A DNA stretch of 64,000 nt, taken from the NCBI GenBank assembly GCA_963769765.1, contig CAVYNA010000003.1:372001-436000 (forward strand). The letters run 5' to 3'. Both the position numbers and the translations under genes were made by a program. Shown here piece by piece: positions 33,184 to 41,311 of the stretch (position 1 is the first letter of the stretch; each line of letters opens with the position of its first letter). This DNA comes from Bog-756 sp963769765. GTDB lineage: Bacteria > Actinomycetota > Acidimicrobiia > Acidimicrobiales > RAAP-2. The notes beneath the pieces are model-generated. The model was not told where the DNA came from and made no database searches. It saw nothing but the letters and a program-made list of their open reading frames with translations.

Positions 33184-33507
33184 TCACTGAAGTTCAGCGA
33201 GCAAGTCCCGGGTCTCCTCGAGCGAGGTGGTCAGGATGCGCTTCGCCACGTCCAGCAGCTCGAACAACACCGGGTTGGCAACCGAATAGATGACTGTGGC
33301 CCCCTGCTTCCGGGCCTGCACCAGGCCCGCCCGGCGCATGACGCCGAGCTGCTGTGACAGGTGTGATGACTCGATGCCGACTTCGGGGATCAGCTCGCTG
33401 ACCGGCCGATCACCGTCCCGGAGGATCTCGAGTACGCGGATCCGGGCGGGGTGAGCCAAGACTCGGAAGAACTCTGCCTTCACCTGGTAGATCGGCGGAG
33501 TCGCCAT
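33184..33507 (-). CDS. ArsR-family regulator of the hyc-type operon (Rv0081-like)
   Basis: A 107-aa winged-helix repressor. Core: EFFRVLAHPARIRVLEILRDGDRPVSELIPEVGIESSHLSQQLGVMRRAGLVQARKQG, then YSVANPVLFELLDVAKRIL. The start is set at the ATG giving MATPPIYQVKAEFF because Rv0081-type proteins begin this way; the longer reading adds a Cys/Arg-rich extension. No metal site is visible. It sits upstream of the six complex genes on the same strand, exactly as Rv0081 precedes Rv0082-Rv0087. Likely represses itself and the operon through the inverted repeats at 33129-33157 and 33569-33576. Confidence 0.88.
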   Translation of the reverse strand: MATPPIYQVKAEFFRVLAHPARIRVLEILRDGDRPVSELIPEVGIESSHLSQQLGVMRRAGLVQARKQGATVIYSVANPVLFELLDVAKRILTTSLEETRDLLAELQ

Positions 33508-33568
33508 GTCGTTCGCCTCCTCGGCTCGAGCCAGGATCTTCCGTGGTCTGCGGCAACAAGCTAACAGA

Positions 33569-33576
33569 TTGATCAA
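33569..33576. promoter_or_regulatory. TTGATCAA palindrome upstream of arsR
   Basis: An 8-bp palindrome in the 88-nt AT-rich gap between arsR and the hipA gene. It shares GATCAA with the inverted repeat downstream of arsR (GATCAATTGAAG), so it may be the autoregulatory site of the ArsR protein. Weak evidence because of its shortness. Confidence 0.3.
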
Positions 33577-33595
33577 AACATCAGGTTGTCCGCAG

Positions 33596-34867
33596 TCACA
33601 CCATGCTCAGGCAGCGGGAGGTCCGATCCGCGACCAGACCAACCAGCTTGCTGGGAAGCGGACGATCAAGCGCCAGGACATCCGGCGTCCCGGCAGCCTC
33701 GGCGAACGCGTCGGGGATGACGGATGCCAGCTCCCGAACCCGTGCGATCAGCCGAGCCGGATCGACGCCAAGGTCTCTTGCCGCCCCCGGCCAGGTGCTT
33801 CGTTCCGGAAACACGCGGTAGTCACCTCCGATCTTCATGGCGAAGCGGAGTCTCTTCTCGTGAGTGCCGTAGGGCAGAGCGGAAGCGACGTCGTACATCG
33901 GAGCCAAGCGAACCTGGTTGTCGGCGAGCAGGACCGAGTAGTTCTTGGCGTGTGCGTCCGTGCCGGCGATGAGCCAATTCCAGATCAGAGCGTCGGCGAA
34001 TCGCCAAACGGCGGAGTCGGCGATCCTCGGAGGCATTGCCCGCCGGAACAGCCCGACGATGGCGGAGGCTGAGGGACCGCCCTCGTTTTGATACTTGAGC
34101 GTCGGGGGGTCCCCAAGGGCCTGGCAAAGATCCTCCTGGTGGACCCGGAGGATCCGTTCCTCCCGATAAACGCGGTCGTAGCGGTCGACCACTACCGCCG
34201 ACTCGTCGCCGAAACGCACAACCCTGGTGCGAGCAGCAAGGAGCCCGGCACGCCGGGCGGCGTCGAGGCAGAGGTGCTCGTTGAGGTCGTGATCGTCGAA
34301 ACCCGAAACCGCCGGTTTGAGGATGTGCGTCGTTGGGATGGACCCGGAGGGAACCCCCCACCTGCCCTCGCTGTGCAGCAGGGCGGTCTTCGCCTGCGCT
34401 CCGGCCAGGCTGAACTGACCCGTGAAGGATCGGCCGAGCCAGGAAGTCGAGTCCTCTCTGAGGTCCCGGAGACGCTCGGCAACCTGGTCGTCCGTGAGCC
34501 ACGTGACGTCGCCCGGCCGGTTGAGGATCCGGTCGACCTGATCTAGAGGCGCGAAGCGGACGGCTCCGGCGCAGTCCTCTCCGATCGGTGATCCCAGGAG
34601 CGAAAACGGCGACGAGGCCGAAACGTGGAACTCGCGGGCCCAGCGGCTGAGGACCGCATCGTTGTCGGGAAGCAGGCCCCAGAGCCAAGGAGTCACGACG
34701 TTGTCGGGATGGGACGTGACCTGGGTCGGCATGGACAGCGACAAGGGCGTCGCTTCGGACCGACCCCGGTAGTCGTCGTCGTAGTCGAACCGGAGGCGTC
34801 CCTGGGGAAGGCGGGTCACAGTCCCGGCGACAGCGCCGTCGAGGATGACGACAAGGGCGTCCGTCAT
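33596..34867 (-). CDS. hipA: HipA-family serine/threonine kinase toxin
   Basis: A 423-aa HipA-like kinase. N-terminal subdomain followed by the P-loop-like LAGAQAKTALL region (about residue 155), catalytic GTDAHAKNYSVLL with Asp and Asn, and the metal-binding Asp of APMYDVAS. E. coli HipA phosphorylates glutamyl-tRNA synthetase, stopping translation and producing persistence; the target here is unknown. ATG 34867 overlaps the antitoxin stop by 4 nt, the normal hipBA order on the minus strand. All catalytic residues look intact, so it should be active. Confidence 0.92.
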   Translation of the reverse strand: MTDALVVILDGAVAGTVTRLPQGRLRFDYDDDYRGRSEATPLSLSMPTQVTSHPDNVVTPWLWGLLPDNDAVLSRWAREFHVSASSPFSLLGSPIGEDCAGAVRFAPLDQVDRILNRPGDVTWLTDDQVAERLRDLREDSTSWLGRSFTGQFSLAGAQAKTALLHSEGRWGVPSGSIPTTHILKPAVSGFDDHDLNEHLCLDAARRAGLLAARTRVVRFGDESAVVVDRYDRVYREERILRVHQEDLCQALGDPPTLKYQNEGGPSASAIVGLFRRAMPPRIADSAVWRFADALIWNWLIAGTDAHAKNYSVLLADNQVRLAPMYDVASALPYGTHEKRLRFAMKIGGDYRVFPERSTWPGAARDLGVDPARLIARVRELASVIPDAFAEAAGTPDVLALDRPLPSKLVGLVADRTSRCLSMV

Positions 34868-35154
34868 CGGTTTCGGTACCCCTCAAGAAGGACGTCGAGA
34901 TCGACCGATCCGGAGAGGGGGGCGTCGGCGGCGGCGCGGCCGTCGTCGAGATCGAGGCGAAGCCCGAGGGCGTCGAGGACGCGGAGCACGTGGGCAAGCT
35001 CGACGGTGGGCTTCCCGCCCTCGAAGTAGTTGATCCAGTCACGGGAGACGCCGGCCCGGGACGCCAGGTCTCCCTGGCTGAGCCCCAGGGCCAAGCGTCG
35101 TCCCCGGACGGCCGATGCCAAGTCATGCACGGAATTGAGCTTCACCGGTCTCAC
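34864..35154 (-). CDS. hipB: HipB-like XRE-family antitoxin
   Basis: A 96-aa Cro/C1-type HTH protein: GRRLALGLSQGDLASRAGVSRDWINYFEGGKPTVELAHVLRVLDALGL is a classical XRE domain, with a short C-terminal tail (DVLLEGYRNR) like that of HipB. It neutralises HipA and represses the operon. Start taken at GTG 35154, which lies 6 nt from the first of four operator copies; a later GTG is possible. Together with hipA it forms a type II toxin-antitoxin module. Confidence 0.9.
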   Translation of the reverse strand: MRPVKLNSVHDLASAVRGRRLALGLSQGDLASRAGVSRDWINYFEGGKPTVELAHVLRVLDALGLRLDLDDGRAAADAPLSGSVDLDVLLEGYRNR

Positions 35155-35160
35155 CTATCG

Positions 35161-35249
35161 ATGTACGTCGACATCCGGATGATGCCGACGTACATCCACA
35201 AGCATACTATGTCGACGTACGTCAGCAAACACCTAATGTCGACGGACGT
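35161..35249. promoter_or_regulatory. four-copy hipB operator array
   Basis: Four copies of a 14-bp motif with consensus ATGTCGACGTACAT: ATGTACGTCGACAT at 35161-35174 (inverted), ATGCCGACGTACAT at 35182-35195, ATGTCGACGTACGT at 35209-35222 and ATGTCGACGGACGT at 35236-35249. The three direct copies are exactly 27 bp apart. This is the expected arrangement for cooperative binding of HipB or a HipA-HipB complex and covers the hip promoter. Confidence 0.75.
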
Positions 35250-35290
35250 CGACAGCCAACCTGCCGACACCCTAGAGCAACCCGCCGAGA

Positions 35291-35662
35291 GTGAGCGCTG
35301 TGCTGCCCCGAGCGGGTGCAGCCCCGGCGGCGGCCGTCGTGGTGGCGGTGTTGGTGGATGTCGTGTTGGCGGTCGTCGCGGTGATGGTGGTGATCGTCTT
35401 CATCCACGGCTTCCCCGACCTCTTCTTCGTCAACCTCTTCTTCGTCATCCTCCTCGTCATCGCCAACCCGATCACTGCGAGCCGACGACAACGAGAGGAC
35501 GCTGCGCACGGACACGGGGAACGAAGTCCGATTCGATTTTGCGACAATCCCTTGGTGGTGACCGGATCCCACTGGCCTGATCCACCTGACCTCATCAGAC
35601 GCTCTCCACCGGGCGAAGATTGCCGCAACGTTCGGCCGAGCGAGCGGACCTCGCTCGGGTAG
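35291..35662 (+). CDS. small hydrophobic ORF divergent from hipBA
   Basis: GTG-initiated ORF of 123 codons. Residues about 12-60 consist of two strongly hydrophobic segments (AAAVVVAVLVDVVLAVVAV and LFFVNLFFVILLVIA); codons here have almost only G or C at third positions, which supports coding. After residue 65 the codon use becomes random and the frame runs into DNA flanking the truncated transposase, so the real 3' end may be lost. The opposite strand reads as an acidic/His-rich low-complexity frame. No family recognised; no clear ribosome binding site. Could be a membrane peptide gene cut by the IS rearrangement. Confidence 0.3.
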   Translation: MSAVLPRAGAAPAAAVVVAVLVDVVLAVVAVMVVIVFIHGFPDLFFVNLFFVILLVIANPITASRRQREDAAHGHGERSPIRFCDNPLVVTGSHWPDPPDLIRRSPPGEDCRNVRPSERTSLG

Positions 35663-36756
35663 TCGGCATCGATGAGGTCGTCGGCGAGCTGGCTCACCCA
35701 CTCGAGCGCGAGGTCGGGGTCGGCGTGCGTGTAGAGCTCGCGGACGGCCTCCTTCGCCTGCCAGCAGGTCGCGACATCACCGTTCGGGTCGCCGGCGCGC
35801 AGCAGCCCGAGGAGCTTCTCTTGTCCTTTGTCATCGAGTCGTTCCTTCGCCCGGGTGAGGAGCCGGCGGCACCGGAAGAGGGGATCGTGCTTGCGACCGC
35901 GGTGGCCCAGCGTCTCGTTCTGGACGCGTCTGCGGCACTCGTCCAACTTGGTGTTGGCGTGACGGATGAGGTGGAAGGGATCGGCGACCAGGGTGGCAGC
36001 GGGCACCATGACCTCGAACACCCGTCGGTAGGGGCCGGAGAGATCAAGCGTGCCGAACTCGATGGCGGAACGGAACGCCGGTCCTCGCTCGGCCAACCAG
36101 CCCATGGGCTCGGCACTGCCGCGGCCAGGGACGACGTCGAGGAGCTGGCCAACTCGGACGTCGACGAGCTGGGTCGAGAAGTGCTGACGGTGATAGGGAC
36201 CGAGCCGCACCATCAGCACCTCGTCGAGCCCGAGTGCTCTCACCGTTCCGAACCTCTCGACGTCGGCGTCGAGGAGGGCCTCTCCATACGCGACGACGGC
36301 ATCGTTCACGAGGTGCCAGTCGCAGCCGAGCTCGCCCGCCACCTCGTTCACGCTCCTCGCATGACGGCCGACCTGGATGGTCGCCCACCGGGCGGCCCGG
36401 GAGGTGAGCACTTGGCGGGCAGCCGCGATGCGGTCGTCCTCTTCGGTCCACGATCCGACCGGACAGTCCTCGTCGACACACTCCCATCGGCGCTTGTGCC
36501 ACACGAGGCGGGTCGGGCGACCGAAGAGCGGCAGGTCCACGAACTCGATCCGCGGCCGGTCCTTCACCCTGGCGATCGCCCCGCACTTCGGACAGCCCTG
36601 ACGCGAGGCCATCTTCTCGATGTGGATCCGGGCCTCGCCGTCGACTCCGTCTTCTCCGCCAAGGAACCTGACGGCAGGAAGAGCGATCATCCGGCCAGCG
36701 CGCGCGTAGGGTCGGTCTCCACGGGGGTCCTCCATCTTCGGTCGTCGAACAACCAA
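35626..36756 (-). pseudogene. ISL3-family transposase, 3'-truncated
   Basis: The first about 377 codons match ISL3 transposases: zinc-ribbon Cys55, Cys58, Cys93, Cys98, an HTH region, DDE residues Asp178 (GLDEV) and Asp259 (VADPFHLIRHAN). The frame leaves the family at RSLGRTL: the last quarter with the catalytic Glu and the usual NN-x2-KR-x2-FG end is gone and unrelated DNA follows, although the frame stays open to 35272. A Thr/Lys-rich tail of about 117 codons is thus fused by accident. The upstream IS end is near 36740-36775 (CGGTCGTCGAACAACCAAAG); no matching opposite end is visible. Non-functional remnant. Confidence 0.8.
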
Positions 36757-36890
36757 AGACTGGTGGACCCCCGCTACGCGCTCGCGGATCCAGTCAGTGC
36801 ACCCCGCTTAGATCCGAAGACCCGCTTGAACGCGACACCGCTGGTCAGGCGCCTGTGCCTCTGCACGAGACGCGCCGACCAGCGGTTCGA

Positions 36891-36967
<77 letters not shown>

Positions 36968-37112
36968 TCGTGGAGAGCCAATGTAGCACTCGAAGTGGCC
37001 ATCCGATCCAGCGCGGGGACAAGCGCCGCGGGCCGGTCATGACCTGGCCCGAGGCCAATGGCCATCCGATCCGGCCTCCCATCGACGGCGCCCGGCGGGA
37101 GCCGTCCGCCCC

Positions 37113-38315
37113 TCAGGTCAGCGCGTCGACGTGGTGGACGCGGCCGGCGTCCCGGACGAAGAGGACGTCGTTGTAGCCCTGGCCCGGGCCGACCATCTCG
37201 AAGACCAGCGGCTGGACGAAGGAGAGATAGAGCGCCCGTCGTCCGACCGCGGAAGGATCCGTGGGCGGCGGAGCCGCGTGCAGCGTGTGGCCGAAGTGGA
37301 CGGTCACGTCCCCGGGTTCCGTTGTGAGCGTGACCACCGGCAGTCCGGCGGCCTCGCGGGCGGACGGCAATCGGGACGTCCCGAGGTGCGATCCGGGGAT
37401 CATCGCGAGCTGCCCCGACGATTCGGTTGCGGCGTCGAGCTGGATGCCGACATTGAGCATCGGGCACTTGACGGGGTGGCCCCCCATGCCGCAGTCGCGG
37501 TGCCAGGGAAGGTCGGCGAGGCCTTCGTCGGCGCCCGGCACCTTGATGACCGCCCCGTTCCCGTCGAGGCGGTCGGAGGCGTCACGCAGATCAGCACCGG
37601 ACAGCGCGGCGATGCGCGTGAAGCGCGGATCTGCGCCGAGCCCGGCGACGAAGGTCGACTGCTCGTTCAGGTAGTTGACCCGACAGCAGCGGTCCTCGCC
37701 GTCGACGGAAGTCCACCACGACCGACGGTCGTCGGGGTGCGCCCGGGCGACGGCCTGGTCGACGACGTCGCGCAAGGCGGTGATCTCCCCTTCCTGCAGT
37801 ACCCCGCGCAAGTGGACGAATCCCGCCCGACGCAGGAAGTCGCCGATCTCGGCGTCCGGATCGTCGAGCGTGAAGGTCCGTGAGGTGTCGATCGGTACAC
37901 CATTCGCATCGAGTACCGGCGCAGGTGCATCGAGGTCGTAGATCACCTGCCCGTCGAACGCGACCCGCAACGGCGCTTCCCAGCGGGTGAGCTGCCCGAA
38001 CCGACCCCGCACGACGCGGAGGCGATCGGCGTAGAGCAGGGCGAAACAGGACTGCAGCTCCCAGCGGAACTCGCTCCACGCATCCGCATCGAGCTCGACC
38101 ACCGTTTCGGCGTCACCGTCGCCTTCGATCACGGCGAACGACGAGCCGTCGGGCACGTAGCTGTAGGCACGCTGGTCACCCAGACGGAAGGCGATCGGCC
38201 TCACCCGTTCGGCGTCGGTCGCAGAGAAGACAGTCGGGCGTTCGGCGAGGAGCGCGGGAAGCACTCGCCGGTGGAAGTCGTCGAAGTCGCACGAGGGAAA
38301 ACGCGATCCGCCCAC
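37113..38315 (-). CDS. phytanoyl-CoA dioxygenase (PhyH)-family Fe(II)/2-oxoglutarate oxygenase
   Basis: A 400-aa protein. The C-terminal 230 residues form the PhyH double-stranded beta-helix: iron ligands in LPWHRDCGMGGH (HxD) and in VHFGHTLHAAPP, with the 2-oxoglutarate Arg expected at GRRALYLSF. The N-terminal 170 residues are a separate unknown domain. It would hydroxylate a lipid or small molecule, substrate unknown. Start taken at GTG 38315, because TACGCT (38322-38327) precedes it by 6 nt as in other leaderless genes here. Confidence 0.82.
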   Translation of the reverse strand: MGGSRFPSCDFDDFHRRVLPALLAERPTVFSATDAERVRPIAFRLGDQRAYSYVPDGSSFAVIEGDGDAETVVELDADAWSEFRWELQSCFALLYADRLRVVRGRFGQLTRWEAPLRVAFDGQVIYDLDAPAPVLDANGVPIDTSRTFTLDDPDAEIGDFLRRAGFVHLRGVLQEGEITALRDVVDQAVARAHPDDRRSWWTSVDGEDRCCRVNYLNEQSTFVAGLGADPRFTRIAALSGADLRDASDRLDGNGAVIKVPGADEGLADLPWHRDCGMGGHPVKCPMLNVGIQLDAATESSGQLAMIPGSHLGTSRLPSAREAAGLPVVTLTTEPGDVTVHFGHTLHAAPPPTDPSAVGRRALYLSFVQPLVFEMVGPGQGYNDVLFVRDAGRVHHVDALT

Positions 38316-38380
38316 CGTCCGAGCGTATCCCGCGGGCGCACGCCCGGTCCGCTCGCCTTCGGGGCGAACCGGTTCAGGGT

Positions 38381-41302
38381 TCAGCCGTTGGGGGCCGCGC
38401 TGCCCGGCAGGGTCGTCGTCGTGGTTGTGGTGGTGGTGGTCGCGACCGGACCCCCGGTCAGCTGTTGGACCTCGCCGAGGATCGACTCGAGGTTGTTGAA
38501 GTCGCTCTGGTACGCACCGAGGTTGCCGGCCTTGAGGTCGGTCTGGGCCTGCTGGTAGGCCGTCTGCGCCTGGGCGAGCAGTGAACGGACCTCGGGCGAC
38601 AGCGTCCCCGGCGAGCCGGTCGGACCCGTGCTGGTCGACACAGGCGCGTTGAAGACCGAGGACAGCGCGCTCGACACCGAGTTTCCGATCGCCGTCTGAT
38701 TCCCGTAGACCGCGATGACCCGCTGGAGCACGGGGAACGCATTGCGAGAGGACTCGACGTAGAGCGGCTGGATGTAGAGCAGCGCGTCCGCAATCGGGAT
38801 CATGAGGACATTTCCGAGCAGCACCGACGAGCCGTTCTGGTTGAGGAACGTGATCGCGGACGAGACGCTCGGCGTCGCGTCGATCTTCGCCGACACGATC
38901 GCAGGGCCGTCCACCGGGTTGTTCCGCGGTGTCACGAACATCTGGAGCTGGCCGTAGTGGGCCGGGTCGCACGACGCGATCATGAAGCCGGACAGTGTTT
39001 GGATCTGGCTCCCCGCGGAGACCGGCACGAGCGCGTCGAGCAGGTTGAACGACTGCTTTGCCTGTCCTGGGATCCGCAGCTCCTGGTAGATCGGCGCCAT
39101 GCGGACCAGCTGACCGGTCGAGACCGGCTGACCCTGTGCATTGGTGGTGAACGTCGTGGCAAGTGCCTGGTTCGGAGAACCGGAACCCGGGGACGGTGAG
39201 AGGGTCCAGGCGTCCGCAGCGCTGTAGAAGCTCGAGGCAAGGGTGATGTGGTACTTCCCGTACATGGTGGCCTGAACCGTGAAGATGTCCTCGGGGTAGC
39301 GCAGGTGGGCGCGGAGCTCCGCGCTCATCTTCGACGCCGGGGTGAACATGCCCGGAAAGGCCTTCTCGTAGGTCTGGATGAGCGGATCGTGCGGATCCAT
39401 CACATAGAAGGTCATGTGCCCCGTGTACGCGTCGATCACGACCTTGACCGAGTTCCGGACGTAGTTGAACGTTCCGGCGAGTCCACTACCCGACGCGACG
39501 GAGCTGGTGTCGGCGTTCTGCGCATAGGGATAGTTGTCGGTCGTCGTGTATGCGTCCTGGATCCAGGAGATGTGCCCACCGATCAACGCCGGATACGGAT
39601 CGGCATCGAGGTTGAGGAATGGTGCGGCCTTCTGGACACGGGCTTGGACGCCTCGATCGAACATGATGCGCGATTGGCCGGTGATCTGGTTGGAGATCAA
39701 CAGGTTCGGATCGCCGAAGCGGACGGCGAACATGAACTGTTTGAACAGCGAGGAGAGCTGCACCCCGCCGTTGCCCGTGTAGTGGGTCTCGACATTCGTA
39801 TTGTTCGTGAGCTGGTAGTCGATCTCCGGCTGCTTCGTGTTGGCGACGACGTAGCCAGAGTTGTTCAGCCCGAAGTAGACCGACGGCTGGGTGACTTCGG
39901 GCAGCCCGCTGTTCGAGGTCGGTGGTACGTAGCCGACGGCGAAGACGGGGTCGGTGTTGGAGACCTGGTTGGCCGGTGAGACCACCATTCCGTAGCCGTG
40001 GGTGTACTGGAGCGTGGTGTTGACCCACGACGACGAGGGCAGATCCGAGTCGTTGATCTCGCGGACACCCACGACGACCGGCGTCTCGGTGCCGCTGACC
40101 GGATACCGGTCGATCGCGAGGCTGTTGAACTGGTAGTAGGACCGGATGTCCTGGAGCTTGTCGTAGGTCGCTTGCGTCTGGGTCGGGTCCCAGAGCCGCA
40201 CGTTGGCCAGCGTGTCGCCCTCCGCCGAGAGCTGCGAGGCGGTTGCGGTCGAGGACGCCGGGTACGACACGCTCGAGACGCCATCGATGCCGATCGCAGC
40301 GCGGGTCGCCTCGATGTTGCGCTGGATGTACGGACGCTCGAGCGTGTTCTGCGCGGGATTCACCTTGAGGGACTGGACGATCGCCGGATAGATGGTCCCG
40401 GCGGACAGGGCGACGAGGAACCAGAGGCCGACTCCGAGGATCGGGAGTGCCCAACCACGACGACGGATGTTGTAGATGAGGAGGGCTGCTGCGGCCAACG
40501 ACACCAGGATCAGCAGCTCGAGGGCCGGCAGGCGCGCGTGCACATCGGTATATCCCGCACCCTGCACATAGCCGTTGCTCGAAAGGTCGAGATTGAAGCG
40601 GGCGAGGTAGTAGCCGACCGCCTTCACGAGCGCCAGCAGGCCGAGGAGGACCGAGATGTGGGCCTTGACCGCAGGACGAACCCGAGGTCGCGGTCCCTGC
40701 ACGCGGATGCCGCCGTTCAGGTAGTGGCTGAGCAGTGTCGCGACGAGCACGACGAAGACGGCCACCAGTGCCCAGTGCACGAGGAACTGCTGGAACGGCA
40801 GTGTGCAGACGTAATAGCCGACGTTGCGGTGGAATTGCGGGTCGGTCCCCGGAAACGGACAACCTCTCGAGTAGAGGATCCAGTTCTGCCACTGTCCCAC
40901 GGCCTGCGAGCCGACGATCAGCGACAGTGCGGCGACCACCGCAATGCGCAGCCACCGTGCATAGGGACCGATGACCTCGCGGTAGCGCCTGACGAATTCG
41001 TCCTCGGCGTCGAGTGAAGGTCCCTTGGGCGCGAGCCGCTCGGCGATCGTGAGGCTCACGAGCAGCAGTCCGGCGAAGATCAGCCCGAAGACGAGAAGCA
41101 GGCCGACTTTGATCTCGAAGAGCTTCCACCAGACCTGGTGCAGCGAGACCGAGGAGAACCACAGCGCGTCCGTGTAGAACACGGCGAAGGTGTGCAAGGA
41201 GAGCAGCACCAGTACGAGGATGGCGACGACCGCGATGATGATGCGTCGACGCCGATGGGCCACCGGTCGCGGAGTCCGGGGCAGGTCACTCGGCGGGCGC
41301 AC
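38381..41302 (-). CDS. UPF0182-family large membrane protein
   Basis: A 973-aa protein widespread in actinobacteria and some other phyla, function unknown. Seven hydrophobic helices lie in the first 330 residues (RIIIAVVAILVLVLLSLHTF is the first), followed by a large extracytoplasmic domain with typical segments (NPAQNTLERPYIQRNIEATR, NYPYAQNADTSS) and a Thr-rich C-terminal tail. The GTG start at 41302 follows TAGGCT (41309-41314) by 6 nt, so a leaderless mRNA. It is separated by 9 nt from the DivIVA-domain gene upstream. Confidence 0.92.
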   Translation of the reverse strand: MRPPSDLPRTPRPVAHRRRRIIIAVVAILVLVLLSLHTFAVFYTDALWFSSVSLHQVWWKLFEIKVGLLLVFGLIFAGLLLVSLTIAERLAPKGPSLDAEDEFVRRYREVIGPYARWLRIAVVAALSLIVGSQAVGQWQNWILYSRGCPFPGTDPQFHRNVGYYVCTLPFQQFLVHWALVAVFVVLVATLLSHYLNGGIRVQGPRPRVRPAVKAHISVLLGLLALVKAVGYYLARFNLDLSSNGYVQGAGYTDVHARLPALELLILVSLAAAALLIYNIRRRGWALPILGVGLWFLVALSAGTIYPAIVQSLKVNPAQNTLERPYIQRNIEATRAAIGIDGVSSVSYPASSTATASQLSAEGDTLANVRLWDPTQTQATYDKLQDIRSYYQFNSLAIDRYPVSGTETPVVVGVREINDSDLPSSSWVNTTLQYTHGYGMVVSPANQVSNTDPVFAVGYVPPTSNSGLPEVTQPSVYFGLNNSGYVVANTKQPEIDYQLTNNTNVETHYTGNGGVQLSSLFKQFMFAVRFGDPNLLISNQITGQSRIMFDRGVQARVQKAAPFLNLDADPYPALIGGHISWIQDAYTTTDNYPYAQNADTSSVASGSGLAGTFNYVRNSVKVVIDAYTGHMTFYVMDPHDPLIQTYEKAFPGMFTPASKMSAELRAHLRYPEDIFTVQATMYGKYHITLASSFYSAADAWTLSPSPGSGSPNQALATTFTTNAQGQPVSTGQLVRMAPIYQELRIPGQAKQSFNLLDALVPVSAGSQIQTLSGFMIASCDPAHYGQLQMFVTPRNNPVDGPAIVSAKIDATPSVSSAITFLNQNGSSVLLGNVLMIPIADALLYIQPLYVESSRNAFPVLQRVIAVYGNQTAIGNSVSSALSSVFNAPVSTSTGPTGSPGTLSPEVRSLLAQAQTAYQQAQTDLKAGNLGAYQSDFNNLESILGEVQQLTGGPVATTTTTTTTTTLPGSAAPNG

Positions 41303-41311
41303 GGGTGCAGC

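Noticed and set aside
35222..35701. Minus-strand frame rich in Asp, Glu and His (metal-binding-like) next to hipB
   Set aside because: Codon third positions are mixed; the low-complexity look is the antisense image of the Val/Phe-rich plus-strand frame.
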